64,000 bases of DNA from Euphorbia lathyris (GCF_963576675.1 NC_088911.1:134357929-134421928), one strand, 5' to 3'; shown: positions 12,736 to 24,534, numbered from the stretch's first letter. Translations and numbers: made by a program. Notes: generated by a model from the sequence alone, not told the origin.

Positions 12736-12981
12736 ATTTTTTTCTAAAAAAAGCAATAATAAGAATAAGAATAAGTAGAAAGAAATAATTGAAATAAAAA
12801 AACAAAATCCAACATGGTGAGGGAGGTTGGGTGGGATATTTATTGATTTGTTAATTTGTTCATATAGTAATGAAATAGAAGGTGCCAGGTGTTTGGCCAT
12901 GTAATGCCAGAATGGATATTTGTCAGCAAGTAGAGCATTGTGGGGGATGATCCACCTGTGCACTTTAGTCTACATTTGTAT

Positions 12982-13012
<31 letters not shown>

Positions 13013-13333
13013 GTGCTTCATATTCATTTTTCTATTACAAACATTTCATTGGATGCTACTAAATTTAGTTCTATTCCTAACAATTACTACAATACTCCCA
13101 TAACATTGGATGCTTTCATGTCCTGTTTTTTTTTTAACTTCACTTTCAACCCAACCACATCTTGTATTGTATGCTAGCAAAAATTCAATTTTTGTTATGG
13201 GCTCATGTTGAAATTTGAATTCACTTATTTGATAATCTATGTAATATATAGTCATGTGATTTTTCATATTTTGCTCAATAAAGACCTGTTTGTTTGTTAA
13301 AAAAAATTTAGTGATTGTTTACTTAGTAAAATA
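12736..13333. other. Intergenic with a T29 tract
   Basis: An uninterrupted run of 29 T lies at 12984-13012. No gene or RNA seen. Confidence 0.6.
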
Positions 13334-13756
13334 AGTTAATAGGAAATGTTACATAAGTATTTCACATTTTTTCCCCATATCGGTGCATGTGGTTGGAAAA
13401 AATTTTATTTTTCCAAATTTGACCGATAACCATTTTAAAATGAAATTTTTTTTAGAATTAAAGTCGTTTAGTATCATATTCACTATGAAATCATATTTTT
13501 TATTTTTAAAAATCATCATTTTTGAAAGTTTTTTCTCTTTAGAAATTAATTTTTTCTCTTGTAAAAAACAATATCTAAATGTAATTAAATCTAAAAAGTT
13601 AAAGAATTAAAGTTGCTTATAATATCATTTAATTCTTAAAAAATTTTATTTTGAAGTCGTATTATCGATCAAATTTGAAAAAATGAAATTTTTGTCAACC
13701 ACAAATATTGACCTGAAAAAAATGTGAAATCACATAATTTTATTTGAAGTTAACCA
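13334..13756. mobile_element. Degenerate palindromic Mutator-type MITE
   Basis: Arms are inverted copies with the same TTTGACCGATAAC and AATTAAAGT blocks as the 6200-6661 element. Ends (AGTTAAT.../...GTTAACCA) have decayed and the 9-bp duplication is only about 7/9, so borders are approximate. Confidence 0.6.
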
Positions 13757-13979
13757 AAAAAAATATAGGAAGAAAATTTAAAAATATATATTTTACCATA
13801 AGTCTTCTAAAAGCTACACTGTTTATTTTTACTCTTTTTAAAACAACAATCATTCACTACTTTTTTTCTGTTGTTTTTTCTATTATAGCCAACAAAAAAA
13901 AAAAAAAAAATCATTTTTCATCCACAATTAAAATTATATTTTAATTAAAAAAAGCATATGTACATTTGACCCTCATGTA

Positions 13980-14241
13980 CTGTTTCCGTTTCATATTACC
14001 TATCTTTTTAGAAACTTTTTTTGTTTCATATTACATGTCATTTTATATGATTAGTACACGTTAAGTCATCTTTTTTTCCTACTATAAAACGTAGATTTAT
14101 GAAAATTAATTAGAATAATGGACTTATTGTAGAATAAATAAATCGTGGAATCAATAAATAAGCGGCAACAACGTCTTTTCTTTAATATCCTTAATTTCTA
14201 TGCAACTCTTTAAAACGACATGTAATATGAAACGGAGGAAG
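13980..14241. mobile_element. Stowaway-like (Tc1/mariner) MITE
   Basis: Inverted ends CTGTTTCCGTTTCATATTAC and CTTCCTCCGTTTCATATTAC, flanked by TA on both sides (13978-13979, 14242-14243). 262 bp, AT-rich, noncoding. Confidence 0.8.
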
Positions 14242-14331
14242 TATAAAACATGAAATGGTTAATTCACTTTCTTTAATCTTTGTTTTATAATTTTTGTTTA
14301 TAATTTCAGTACCCCGCATGGTTGTTATTTT

Positions 14332-14832
14332 GAGTAAATTACAATCATAACCACTGAATTTTACTCATTTTCACTATATAAATACCGAACTTCAAAACGT
14401 AATATAAAAGTCACTTAATTTTACACATTCTAACATTATAGTTAATAAACTTAAATTAACGCCTTAAAATGATCGTTAACAGCTTTAAAATGGAAATTTC
14501 AATAATTAAAATTGTTTAGAACCACATTTACTATGAAACAATATTTTTTATTTTCCAAAATCACAATTTCTGGAAATTTCTCACTCTAACCAAATAACAC
14601 CTAAATGACTTTAAAATAAAAATTTTGAAAAATTAAAGTAGTTTAGAACATCATTAATTCTTTTAATTTTCTATTTTGAGGTCATCAATTGTCATTTTGA
14701 GGCGTTAATTGAAGTTTTGTAGCTATAATGCTAGAAAATCTGAAATTAAGTGATTTTTATACTACATTTTAAAAGTTAGTGATCATATCGCAAAAATGAA
14801 TAAAGTTTAGTGGTCATAAATGTAATTTACCT
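14332..14832. mobile_element. Palindromic Mutator-type MITE, 501 bp
   Basis: Ends GAGTAAATTACA and (inverted) AGGTAAATTACA lead into long inverted arms. Flanks TGTTATTTT (14323-14331) and TTTTATTTT (14833-14841) match at 8 of 9 bases, consistent with an aged 9-bp target duplication. Confidence 0.75.
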
Positions 14833-14984
14833 TTTTATTTTTTTTAGCTCATGTGTGGTTAGATTCTCTAAGTTATCTTTTGAGATGAGATAAATTTTGT
14901 TAACATAAACGCGATCCAACCCATTATAAATTTAGGAACTCAAATTCAAGGTTGAAAATCAAATCCCAATCCATCCTACATGTG

Positions 14985-16262
14985 TAGGGCAATAAAGAAG
15001 CTGAGTCGCTCATAAGCAGTTCGATGGTTGGCTTGATTAAAAGCTCGGATCGACTCGGTTCGATTTACAAACGAGCTGTTCGCGAATAAGATTCTGAGGC
15101 TTGATTCATAAATGATATGAGTTTGAGCACGATAAAGCTCGGTTTGATAGATCACTAGCAGGTTCGGTTATAAGCTCATGAACAAGTTCATGAACAAACT
15201 CGACTATAATGTTCAAGAACAGTCTCGATAGAGGCTCGTGAACAAGCTTGATAGAAGCTCGTGAATAATATTGATTATTATTTATATTTAATAATTATAA
15301 TTCGATATATATAAATTATGTTACGAGGATAGGGAATTGCTCTTCTCGTTCATCTTTTCATTTCCATCTCTATCTTATTACATTTTTTTATTTAATGATT
15401 AAAAGGAAAGTTTTAATGTTTATTTAAATAGAATTGTATTATTTCATTTGCTAATTAAACATGCTATTGTTTTATTTTATATTATTTCATTCTCGAACAC
15501 AATAAACAAGCTTGTGTGTGGACATACTTAATAAGTTGCTCGAGAGCAAAACTCGTGAACAAAATAAATGAGGAGCTCACGAGTAGGGATATCAACGGGT
15601 ATTGTACCGTGGGTACCCGCCACTACCCGTACCCTGTATAAAAGAGTATGGATCGGGTATGGGTCAAAACCATAACTCGTTAGGATCATGGGACAGGTAT
15701 GAGAATACCCCTTAAGGTACCTGGTACCCGTCATAACTCTTTAATATATTAAAAATATTATTATTTTTTTAGATGTAAGATTTGAATCCTACCATTTGTT
15801 CTTCAACCATTGAATGATACCGCTAAATTACTTTATTAACGTTCAATTTGTTCAATTTTTAGATGGATGATTTATTAAATTTATACTTTGTTAAATTTCT
15901 AATACTTTTTTTTTATTTATTGATTCTTGACGGGTAAAGGGGTACCCTTGGGTACTCGCGAATTAAATAGAACGAATATGGGATACAAAAAATATACCCG
16001 TTAGGGTAATGAGATGGGTACATGTAATTAAAAAATAAACGGGTAAAGATTTAGGATTGACACTACCCACGGGTACCCTACCTGTTGTTATTCCTACTCG
16101 CGAGCTAAGCTCGTGAACAAGATAAACGAGTTGACTCGTGAACAAACGAGCTTAAAAACAAATTTGAATTCAAACTGAGCTCGAAGCTCGGCTCAAGCTC
16201 ATTACAATTATGACGAGTCGAGCCGAGCCTGAATAAACTGAAGCTCGACTCGTACAGCCCCA
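14985..16262. mobile_element. hAT-like non-autonomous element rich in GAGCTCG/CTCGTGAACA motifs
   Basis: Both flanks of this segment are built of inverted GCTCGAGTCGAGC-, CTCGTGAACAAG- and GAGCTCGG-type motifs. The right end reads GGGGCTGTACGAGTCGAGC inward; the left end (TAGGGC...GAGTCG) is more decayed and no clean duplication was found. A second element is inserted in its right half. Confidence 0.55.
15584..16096. mobile_element. hAT MITE nested in another hAT-like element
   Basis: Ends TAGGGATATCAACGGGTA and (inverted) TAGGAATAACAACAGGTA. Flanks CTCACGAG (15576-15583) and CTCGCGAG (16097-16104) match at 7 of 8 bases, an 8-bp hAT duplication. Interior repeats GGGTA(C/T)CC-type motifs in both orientations. 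Confidence 0.8.
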
Positions 16263-16352
16263 AGCAACATAAATTTATATGTTTTTTATTTTATACATTA
16301 CACTATGTAAAACATATATATAACATATATAGTAAATATCAGGAATTTTCAG

Positions 16353-16507
16353 ATGCACCTTAATGAGCAAGTGAATTTGCTCATTCACCATTAGATATAG
16401 GCTTATTAAATCTAAGCTTCAGGATGCTTTGAATCTCCATCTTAGGATTCTAATAAATCTAGATCTAATGGTGAATGAGTAAATTCTACATGCTCATTAA
16501 GGTGCAT
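16353..16507. repeat. Small inverted-repeat (foldback) element
   Basis: ATGCACCTTAATGAGCA at the left is inverted at the right end, and the arms continue through ATTCACCATTAGAT and its complement. No coding capacity; target duplication not clear. Confidence 0.6.
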
Positions 16508-16630
16508 GTGATCAAGACTAAATATATATGTCATAATTAATATTAATAAAGTGATCAGACCATTCTATGTTTATAGATTTCAAAACCAGTCAAAACATGG
16601 CTAGATTAGATGGGGCATATTAATAGAAGC

Positions 16631-16797
16631 ATCTGGTTTTCCATGTCAAATAGAGGATTTCCCATATATATTTTGACACGTGTAATATGGATTCACAATT
16701 ATTATAAGAGGTCCTACTATTTTAATTATTATGTGAGGTCACCATACACGTGTTCAATGTGAATTGAAAATCCTCCGAGTGACATGGAAAACCGGAT
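16631..16797. repeat. Foldback MITE of about 167 bp
   Basis: ATCTGGTTTTCCATGTCA at the left and ATCCGGTTTTCCATGTCA read from the right; the arms continue through GGATTTTC/GGATTTCC and ACACGTGTA-like blocks, so most of the element is a palindrome. Confidence 0.6.
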
Positions 16798-17096
16798 CAT
16801 TTTTCTTTCTTCAAACCTAATTTATTAGATATAGGGTAAATACTCAAATCCATGAACCGATCTACAAACATCAAATCCATGACTCAGCTACAAATAACTA
16901 TTTGTAGCTAACAACAATAATAAAACAATATCAATTTAGTTTTTATTATAACGGAGCTTAACACATCAATGTTTGTTAAACAGTACCAATTTAACCATAA
17001 GTTTTGTTGCACATGTCTAAATGGGTACTATTTCATAAATACTGCGGCTAAAATTGTATTATTTTGTACATTGAGACTGAATTAACATTTAGGGCT

Positions 17097-17280
17097 CATT
17101 TGTTTCGCATGCTCCTGTTTGCTGTTTGTTGCTACTGAGATGTAATAGACATTAGTTGATTTTTCTGTAAAAAAAAAACAGTTATTTCGAATTTTTACCA
17201 AATGTTTTTTTTTTGTCTCATATTTAGATGTAAAAGGTAAAAAGCAGTTTCGAAAATTAAAATCAAAAGAACACTTAGAG
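17097..17280. repeat. Truncated Tourist-like MITE fragment
   Basis: Starts TTAGGGCTCATTTGTTTCGC and contains CTGTTTGCTGTTTGTTGC and AGATGTAAAAGG as in the 10085-10420 element, but no matching right end was found. Confidence 0.45.
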
Positions 17281-17530
17281 TATTTTAGTATTTTATCCTA
17301 TAAATAAATGAATGTTTTACATCGGAATTATAAGTGGTTCATCCTTGTATCCAAGAACAGATTCGGAGGGGTTTGAGCATCTACTGGTTGTCAGAAAATG
17401 TTAAAAATTCTACGGAACTATGAATAAACTCTTAATTTTTTTTTATGTAAAAACAGTAAAAAAATATCAATTTGACACCTATAAATCACGATAATCCTCC
17501 TCTCAATGAACCCTGGATTTGTAACTGCTT

Positions 17531-17720
17531 ATATTTTTTTTTTTATTGAAAGTGGGGGACAAAGGAAGAAGACTCAGGCATCCCAACAAGGTTGGCATCA
17601 CCTAAGCCTCCAAATTCAAACCCGAATATATTAAAAGATAGAAAAAGTCAATACAGAAAAAGAAACAACCCACAAACTAAGCAAACCGGTATAAGGCTCC
17701 ACCTTTAAAATTGTCAGAAA
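17531..17720 (-). mobile_element. LINE-type 3' end fragment
   Basis: On the minus strand the sequence reads TTAGGTGATGCCAACCTTGT, then GGGATGCC and an A-rich end after TTTCAATAAA; this matches the 3' tail style of the fragment at 12105-12735. It is a 5'-truncated copy. Confidence 0.55.
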
Positions 17721-17949
17721 GTAAAGTATATGTGATTCATGACTCAAAAAAAAATGTATGGCTCCGAGCTTTATATAGGTTTGATTTGAATGAATGATTG
17801 ATATAAATAGAATTGAACAAGAAATGTCATTTCAAACTACCATTTATGCTCAATGTTAGGTGATATGTCCCTTTGATTTTAAAAATATGCATTAATTAAT
17901 AATCACATGCCTCCACGAAATATTATTCTTTAAATAAAATGTCTAAGTG

Positions 17950-19450
17950 CTCTTCACTATGGAAATTCTTCAGAATCCAACGTCTATTTTGCATCAATTT
18001 ATGGAAAAAGAAATTCACTATTTGCTCTTTTGGATTATTAACGATGCATTGTGTTTTTAAAAATAAATAAAAATAAATCATGTGATTCGGTCGATTTATA
18101 AAAAATAATTCCATAATTTAAAAGTTTGTAAATAAAGCTATTAATTTCGTTGTTTATGCGGTTTGTTTTGATAAAAAAAAATTGGAGTGGTATTACTTGA
18201 AGAATTAAAGAAGAAAAAAAGATACATAAGTTAACGCCATTTATAAAACAATAGTAAAGAGAGAAAAAGCTTAACGGTAAGACTTGTTGGTTGCCATTAT
18301 AACTAATTAAAAAGATCAATATAAATTACAATTTTAATTATTTAAGTATTAAACTCGTACAAATTAACCATGTCTACTTAATACCTCCCCAATTTGAACA
18401 TTTCCTCGAACAGAATGGCAATCGATTTCGGCGTGTTTTGTTCGCTCATAAACAATGTATTCTTAACAATATATATAGCAGAAAGATTATCACAAAATAC
18501 CAACCATATAGAATGTTAAAGCAATTAAAGATGTTTATGTGTTCCAATAAATAAAGAAACACCTAAAGTAGCTTGCTTAAAACCAATGAACTTTAAAGTA
18601 ATTGTTAACTTATCATTCCACTGCCTACTGGCTTGTTTAAGTCGTATAATGAGTTTCTTAACATACAAATTGGAATCTTAACATCCCTAGAAATCTCTTG
18701 TGGTAATTGCATATATATTTCTTCATGTAACTCCCCATGAAGAAAAAACATTATTAATATCAAGCACCGCATGGGGGCCACACGCCACTTCCCGTCGTCG
18801 GTTGGTTCCGAAACTTGGTCTGGTCTAGGATTTTAGAGATCCCTCATCACGTAGGTAAGTCTGTTTGTCCAAATGACGAATGAAAACTAGGGTTTGAGAC
18901 ACACACACTCTTGGATGAGACTGAAACTCGCACTATTCCGAATCTAAACACCCTAAATCACAAAAATATATAGTTCTATGCAATTTTAGTGCCCTTTTCC
19001 ATCAAAAACAGTCTGAAAACACGTATTCATGCCCAATAAACGTAGCTCCAATAGAAATATCAATCCTAGCATGCAAAAACTTTTTTTTCTCCATATTCAA
19101 GGATCAAAACAGACAAAACACGAGATCTGTGGCTCTGATACCAGTGAAGGATAGATATCACATATTCTGTACGGATTATCGAATTATCTCTTGTAGTGCA
19201 AATAATCTCTAATGTGATTTGCAATGGAAGTACGAATCACTGTGACCTTCGTATTACTGGTCATGTTTCAACTACGCCAAAATTAATCGAAAAAGAAAAC
19301 GACTGATCCACAAACTAAAAACGACTATAATAGTGTGAGAGAGAGGCAAGCTTTAATCGTTTTTAATTATTTCTCCATTGGGCTCGATAGAAAAAGAAAA
19401 TAACTATTTGTTGTTTTGGATTATTAGCAAAGCATTGTATCTTTTATGTA
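17950..19450 (-). pseudogene. Decayed Ty1/copia element (pol remains, LTR pieces)
   Basis: On the minus strand, 18765-18340 contains copia RT/RNase H remains such as LHGELHEEIYMQLPQ followed by many stops and shifts. A primer-binding site matching initiator tRNA-Met, TGGTATCAGAGC, lies at 19143-19132. Sequences around 18000-18055 and 19398-19445 share a ~50-bp block (with TTTTGGATTATTA), as expected of the 3' and 5' LTR on each side. gag and most of pol are deleted. Confidence 0.6.
19132..19143 (-). other. Retrotransposon primer-binding site (tRNA-iMet)
   Basis: TGGTATCAGAGC on the minus strand, the standard plant copia site, in the decayed element above. Confidence 0.7.
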
Positions 19451-19613
19451 CATTTTTTTCAAATTAAAATCCAACCCAATATTTGGTATAATACTCTCAA
19501 TTTTCAAGATGATTATACCCGGAAAATATGGTATAACGAATCAATATATAGACTTTTTCTTATGTTTTTGACTTTTTATGCTTTACTCCTTTTGACATTT
19601 GTTTCGGGAAGGG

Positions 19614-20258
19614 TGGGGTGCAAACCGGTTCGGCTCGGTTTGAGAAGTTCGAAGATTGGGCTCGGCTCGAGTTCGAAGCTCGCCGAGCCTGAAATTTTAG
19701 AGCTCGGCTCAAGCTTGATATAGGTTCAGCTCGAGCTCGAAGTTCATCGGAACGGTTCATTTTGAACTTTTTTTTCGAAACAGTTATGAATATACTTAAT
19801 TGTATCTGTAACATTTTATTATCTAAAAACAATCTTTTAATAAAGGAATGCCAAATTTAAACTCCAAATATAACATATAATCTACAACAAATTTTAACAA
19901 GTAATAAGATTAATCAAATATAGAATCCAACAAATTCAAATTTAACATATAGTCTACCATATAGTTTCAAATTGAGTTTTGGGTCAAACATTTATGTGTG
20001 GTTCAAAGTTACTGATTTAAAAAAACTAATAAAAAATTACATAATTAATATGTATTTAAATTAAAAATAAAAATCAATAATATATATAATATTAATAAGA
20101 AAACTCTCGAGCCTGCTCACGAGCTTTCAACCCGAATCCAAAGAAGCTCGGACTCAGGCTCATTTATGCTCGAGCCGATTCCGAACTCGAGCCGAGCCCA
20201 ATCAATCCGAATTTTGACCGAGCCGAACTCGAATTAGGCAGGCTCGTTTGCACCCGTA
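19614..20258. mobile_element. hAT-like non-autonomous element with GAGCTCG-rich ends
   Basis: Inverted ends TGGGGTGCAAACCGGTT and TACGGGTGCAAACGAGCC; both ends carry repeated CGGCTCGAG/GAGCTCGG motifs over about 150 bp around an AT-rich core. A clean 8-bp duplication was not found. Confidence 0.6.
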
Positions 20259-21212
20259 GATGGGGAATCAAACTTCAAACCTGACAAGTACATATTCAAC
20301 TCTTTACAACTTAGATCAATTCTCATTATTAGATTTAATACATTATTAATTTAATTTGTATCCATAATCATAAATTTAGTCAAATAATTATTTTATTTTT
20401 ATATAAATACGATAAAATAAAATCTTTTTATATAAATACAAGAGTTTAGAAGAAGAAAAGAATGTAAAAAAGTTATATAAGAGCAAAATATTACATAGTC
20501 CCCACAACACAATCTTATTAACTAAGTGATAACTTTTTAGTGACTTTTGGGTGATATTTAACTACTAATTAAGTTGAGTAGTTGTATGAATGTGTTATGG
20601 AAGTACTTAAATATATCAATTTATGAGTTGATTGTTATTTTAAACAAATATTTGACAAAAAAAAAAAAAAAAAACAGAGTAACCATTAGTTTACTAAAAG
20701 CTATCAATCTGAAAAAAGCAAAAAAAGTGAGTTGTAGAAGGATCCAAAGGAGGAAACTTGGAAAAAGTTGAGTATCTCATCATAATTTCTTTTTTTATTT
20801 TAATTATTTGTTGAGATTAATGACAAATTTGGCTAAAACATTTTTCTAAAAACGTAAATTTGATCCTAATATATGAAATGAAATGGTAGAAATTTACTTT
20901 TAATATTATCAATTAAAGTTAATTTATTGAAAATTTGAAAATTTTATTTTGACAATTATTTAACTATTATATCAAACCTTCAAATGATCAATTATGTTTA
21001 AAATATTTAGTGTGTTACTAATACGATTATAAAAAAACTCTAAAATGTTGTTGTTTCCATTAAAAAAAAGAATGTTAAATGTTACTGTTGTATAAATTTA
21101 CCTGACTAAACATTATATTTTCTATGATTTGGAATAAACGATAAACGCTACTATGAGAATTTGAAACAAACACCATTTTTTTAAGAAAAACAAATACCAC
21201 TTAAACAATGAT
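20259..21212. other. AT-rich intergenic DNA, no gene seen
   Basis: Includes an A18 tract at about 20657-20674. A 65-residue ORF across it is low-complexity and not supported. Confidence 0.5.
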
Positions 21213-21527
21213 TAATACATTAATTGCCACCTCGTGAGTCGTGAGGCGCTGAGATGGATTAAAACACGAGGTTGGATCAATATCCTTTCACAGCTTGTAG
21301 CCTATGCACTAAAGAGCGAGGCTGGAGGTAACTCGTGTGGTGATAATATTTTAGGTGATTGTAAATCCTTATTGCAGGATATAGAAAATTGTTCTATCAA
21401 TTTTATTCATCGTTCAGGGAATCGTACAGTCCATGTACTAGCCCGAGCAATTGGTTCTAAGTCTGATTGTGGAGAATGGATTTCGTATGTAATGCCATTT
21501 TGGCTGATCAATACACATGAAAAGTAG
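21213..21527 (+). pseudogene. Plant RNase H-like (RVT_3) domain fragment
   Basis: An open stretch encodes EALRWIKTRGW, SQLVAYALKSEAG, GDCKSLLQDIENCSINFIHR, SGNRTVHVLARA, the C-terminal half of the RNase H domain found in LINEs and LINE-derived genes. The block between GWINIL and SQLVA is shorter than in the family and lacks the usual ESD/ETD acidic residue, so it is not catalytic. The ORF ends at TAG 21525-21527. Confidence 0.7.
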
Positions 21528-21616
21528 TTTTTTTTACAAAAGCAAATAATCTCTGCTTTTTGGAAAAACAGACTTTTCCAACAGCAAACAGTAAGTAAAT
21601 GAAACCGGCCTTTAAT
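21524..21616. repeat. Tourist-like MITE fragment, reversed
   Basis: Reverse complement of the 10186-10250 part of the Tourist-like MITE (TTTTTGGAAAAACAG, CAACAGCAAACAGTAAG). Confidence 0.55.
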
Positions 21617-21896
21617 TACTTCACCAGCCCCTTTCTGAAGAAAAAAAACAGAGAGTCCAATTTGAGGCTTTATATAATTTAAAAAGATATAGTTAATAAA
21701 AAGGATTAAGGACAATTTTAAGGATTAAGGACAATTTTTTCACTCATGCAATGCACATATTAAATACGAATTTGTATTTAAAAAATTAATAATAGATTTT
21801 AATTTCATTAAAGAAACTAATGAAATATAAGAAAACTTAGAATAAGATGAAACTTTTGATTTGTATTCTTAAAAAAATAACTAATAATTAGTCAAG

Positions 21897-22037
21897 TTTA
21901 TTCCGAGACAAGCTAACGAGCTGGCTCATGCCTTTGTTCGACACACCCGTATAGAGACTTGTCCTCAATTTTATTATAGTATTCCGAGTTTTGCTTTTCA
22001 TATACTTTTAAGTTATTGTCCGATTGAGGCTCATTAA
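21897..22037 (+). pseudogene. Second RNase H C-terminal fragment
   Basis: A 46-codon open stretch beginning FIPRQANELAHAFVRHTR and ending at TAA 22035-22037 matches the RQAN..AHALAR motif near the end of RVT_3 domains. No upstream part is present. Confidence 0.6.
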
Positions 22038-22208
22038 TGCATTTCTCTTTCAAACAAAAAATAACTAATAACGTTTATCAAAAGATTTTGATTGATAGGA
22101 ATGGTTATGATTAAAAAAAATTATGAATTTTTTTTAGTTATATAACCGATTTTTTTTTTTTGCTAATAAATAAGAAGAAAACATGTATAATTTAGCTACA
22201 AGTTTTTT

Positions 22209-22370
22209 TTTTTTTTAAAGTTGTGCGCAATGCACAACTATTAAACAAAGAAAGATTATATTAAAGAGAAAGGAAAACCCTCAAACCACCCCACCCTATG
22301 TGATTCGAACTCATAACCTCTAGGGTCATAGGTAAGCTCTCAACCAACAGGCTAAGAGCTTCACCACCTG
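22209..22370 (-). mobile_element. tRNA-derived SINE
   Basis: On the minus strand the 5' head has a Pol III A box-like TAGCCTGTTGGTTGAGAGCT (around 22354-22335) and a B box-like GAGTTCGAATC (around 22311-22301), followed by about 90 bp of unrelated body and a 3' A-tract (T-run at 22205-22219 on plus). It lacks paired acceptor stems, so it is a SINE and not a tRNA gene. Confidence 0.7.
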
Positions 22371-22503
22371 TTAATTAATTAATTATGTTATGATATAATT
22401 TAATATTTTTTTATAAATACTAGTATATCTTATATTGAATTAAAAAAAATTATAAATTGTTATTTTATCTTAATTTAGTCTATTTTAAATTTAATTTTAG
22501 TTA

Positions 22504-22912
22504 GGCCTAATACATAAATAACCCTCTGAACTTATTCAAATGTTGCAATTGCCTCTCTCCAACTTTCAATTGTAACGACTTATTCCTTAAACTTGTCCAA
22601 GTGTAAAACATAATCCTAAATTGGGAATTTTTTTTACCCCGTACTTGAAGCAACCGTAAAAATGTTTTTCCGAATTCGTATCACGCCAAAGATCTGATTA
22701 TCACACTCCATAAGCGTTGCAGCTTTTGTATTTCACGTGTTTCTTCAATTGCAGTCAATGTCAGCAATTTGAGGTTATGTTTTACAATTGGACAAGTTTG
22801 AGGGGTTATGTTTTACAATTAGACAAGTTTAAGGGGTAAGTTGTTACAATTGAAAGTTCGGGAGACAGTTGTAACATTTGGACAAGTTCAGGGGTTATTT
22901 GTGCATTAGGCC
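22504..22912. mobile_element. Mutator-type MITE (GGCCTAATAC), 409 bp
   Basis: Ends GGCCTAATAC and (inverted) GGCCTAATGC; exact 9-bp target duplication TTTTAGTTA at 22495-22503 and 22913-22921. Arms contain AACTTGTCCAA and GGGGTTAT-type blocks related to the 8838 element; the centre is unique and less AT-rich. Confidence 0.9.
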
Positions 22913-22975
22913 TTTTAGTTATTAAATTGGTATCTATGTCAAAATCATTAATTTTCAAAAGTTCGTATTTATATA

Positions 22976-23491
22976 GGCTTAATACATTATTTGCCCCTGA
23001 ACTTGTCAAAAAAGCTTGATTGCCCCTCTGAACTTTCAAAGTGTTCCGATAGTCCTCTGAACTTGCATAAAATATTCAGTTAGCCCCTTGAACTTGTGTA
23101 AAATGTAATCAATTGACCACTCGGTTGCAAAAAAAAGTAAGTTAAATGGGGAAGATGTATTCCATGCATCTTAGGATGTTATTACATAATTAAAAAATAG
23201 ATTAAAAAAAAGTTATTACTTGCTCAACTATAAAATTTATCTTTTCTAATATTAGAACCGCATACCCTGATCTTGGCCATTTTACTTTTTTTAAGACGCG
23301 TGCAATACATCTTCCGCAATTAACATACTTTTTTTTTGCAATCGAGTGATCAATTGATTACATTTTGCGCAAGTTCAGAGGGCTAACTGAATATTTTATG
23401 CAAGTTCAGAGGGTTATTGGGACACTTTGAAAGTTTAGGACGTCAATCAAGCTTTTTGAACAAGTTCAAAAGGCAATTTATGTATTAAGCG
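22976..23491. mobile_element. Palindromic Mutator-type MITE (GGCTTAATAC family), 516 bp
   Basis: Clearly homologous along its length to 8838-9347. Exact 9-bp target duplication ATTTATATA at 22967-22975 and 23492-23500. The last base of the right end has changed (GCG instead of GCC). Confidence 0.9.
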
Positions 23492-23500
23492 ATTTATATA

Positions 23501-24002
23501 TAACAAATTTTCATAAACATCTAATATCATATCAGATATATTGATTTACAAAGAATGTTGAAATATAATGTAATTTAAGTTATTAGTCACAAACAATTTA
23601 AAATAACTTTTAAATTTTATTTCATTTTTTAAATAAATTTTTATTTCATTTGAATGTATCACATTAAATGAAATAGCAATTTGCAAATTTGCGAAATGAA
23701 CATACAAATTTTGGAAGAAATATTGTTTAATCATAAAAATTACTAATTGATATTTATTTCTTTTCGAAATGAATCAAATCAGCTCTGAAATACCAAAACG
23801 ATGTCACTTCATTGAAGTTCAAACCATTTATATCCAATATAAACTGATGCAATATAAACATTATTTCGTGTTTCTTTTTCTTCTGAGTTAATAATTTATA
23901 ATGAATTATTATAATAAAATCAGTTATATATAGTAAATTATATATTGTGGATTTAAAAATCATTATATATTAATTCTTATTAGTTTAATTATAGTTACTA
24001 TG
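23501..24002. other. AT-rich intergenic DNA, no gene seen
   Basis: Short ORFs only, of biased composition; no repeat ends found. Confidence 0.5.
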
Positions 24003-24010
24003 TTTAAAAG

Positions 24011-24318
24011 TAGACCTGGGCATAACCCAGCCCGCAATAAATTGAGTCGGGCTCGGTCCTAAAATATGAATACCAAACCCGTCCGTCCAAACTCATCTGT
24101 ATATTAAAAAAATACAATTAAAATGGCAGACCAACTTTTCTTAATAAAAAATAGCACACACAACAAAACACTTAATAAGTTTAGAAAAATTCTAATAAAC
24201 TAATTGTCTATCGAAACATCAAATCCGAAATAAATTACAACATAACAATAAAAAATAGCTATATATAACATCTCATAAAAAAATATAATTAATTTATATT
24301 TATAAATTATAATATATG

Positions 24319-24358
<40 letters not shown>

Positions 24359-24534
24359 ATATCGGGTCGGGCCGGGCCGGGCCAGACCGATGGAAAATTC
24401 ATATAGCCAAACCCCAGTTTTTGACGGGCTTATACGGGTTTGGGCTGGACCGGACCTGACACTAACTTCATGTGTCCAAATCCGGCTAAATGGACCTCGG
24501 CCTGGGCGGACTCGCCGGCCCATGCCCAGGTCTA
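24011..24534. mobile_element. hAT MITE (TAGACCTGGGCAT) with TA microsatellite
   Basis: Inverted ends TAGACCTGGGCAT with exact 8-bp target duplication TTTAAAAG at 24003-24010 and 24535-24542. The right arm is GC-rich (GGGCCGGGCCGGGCC), the centre holds (TA)n at about 24321-24355. Confidence 0.9.

Noticed and set aside
22301..22354. Functional tRNA gene on the minus strand
   Set aside because: A and B box-like words are present but stems do not pair into a cloverleaf and an A-tail follows; SINE is the better call.
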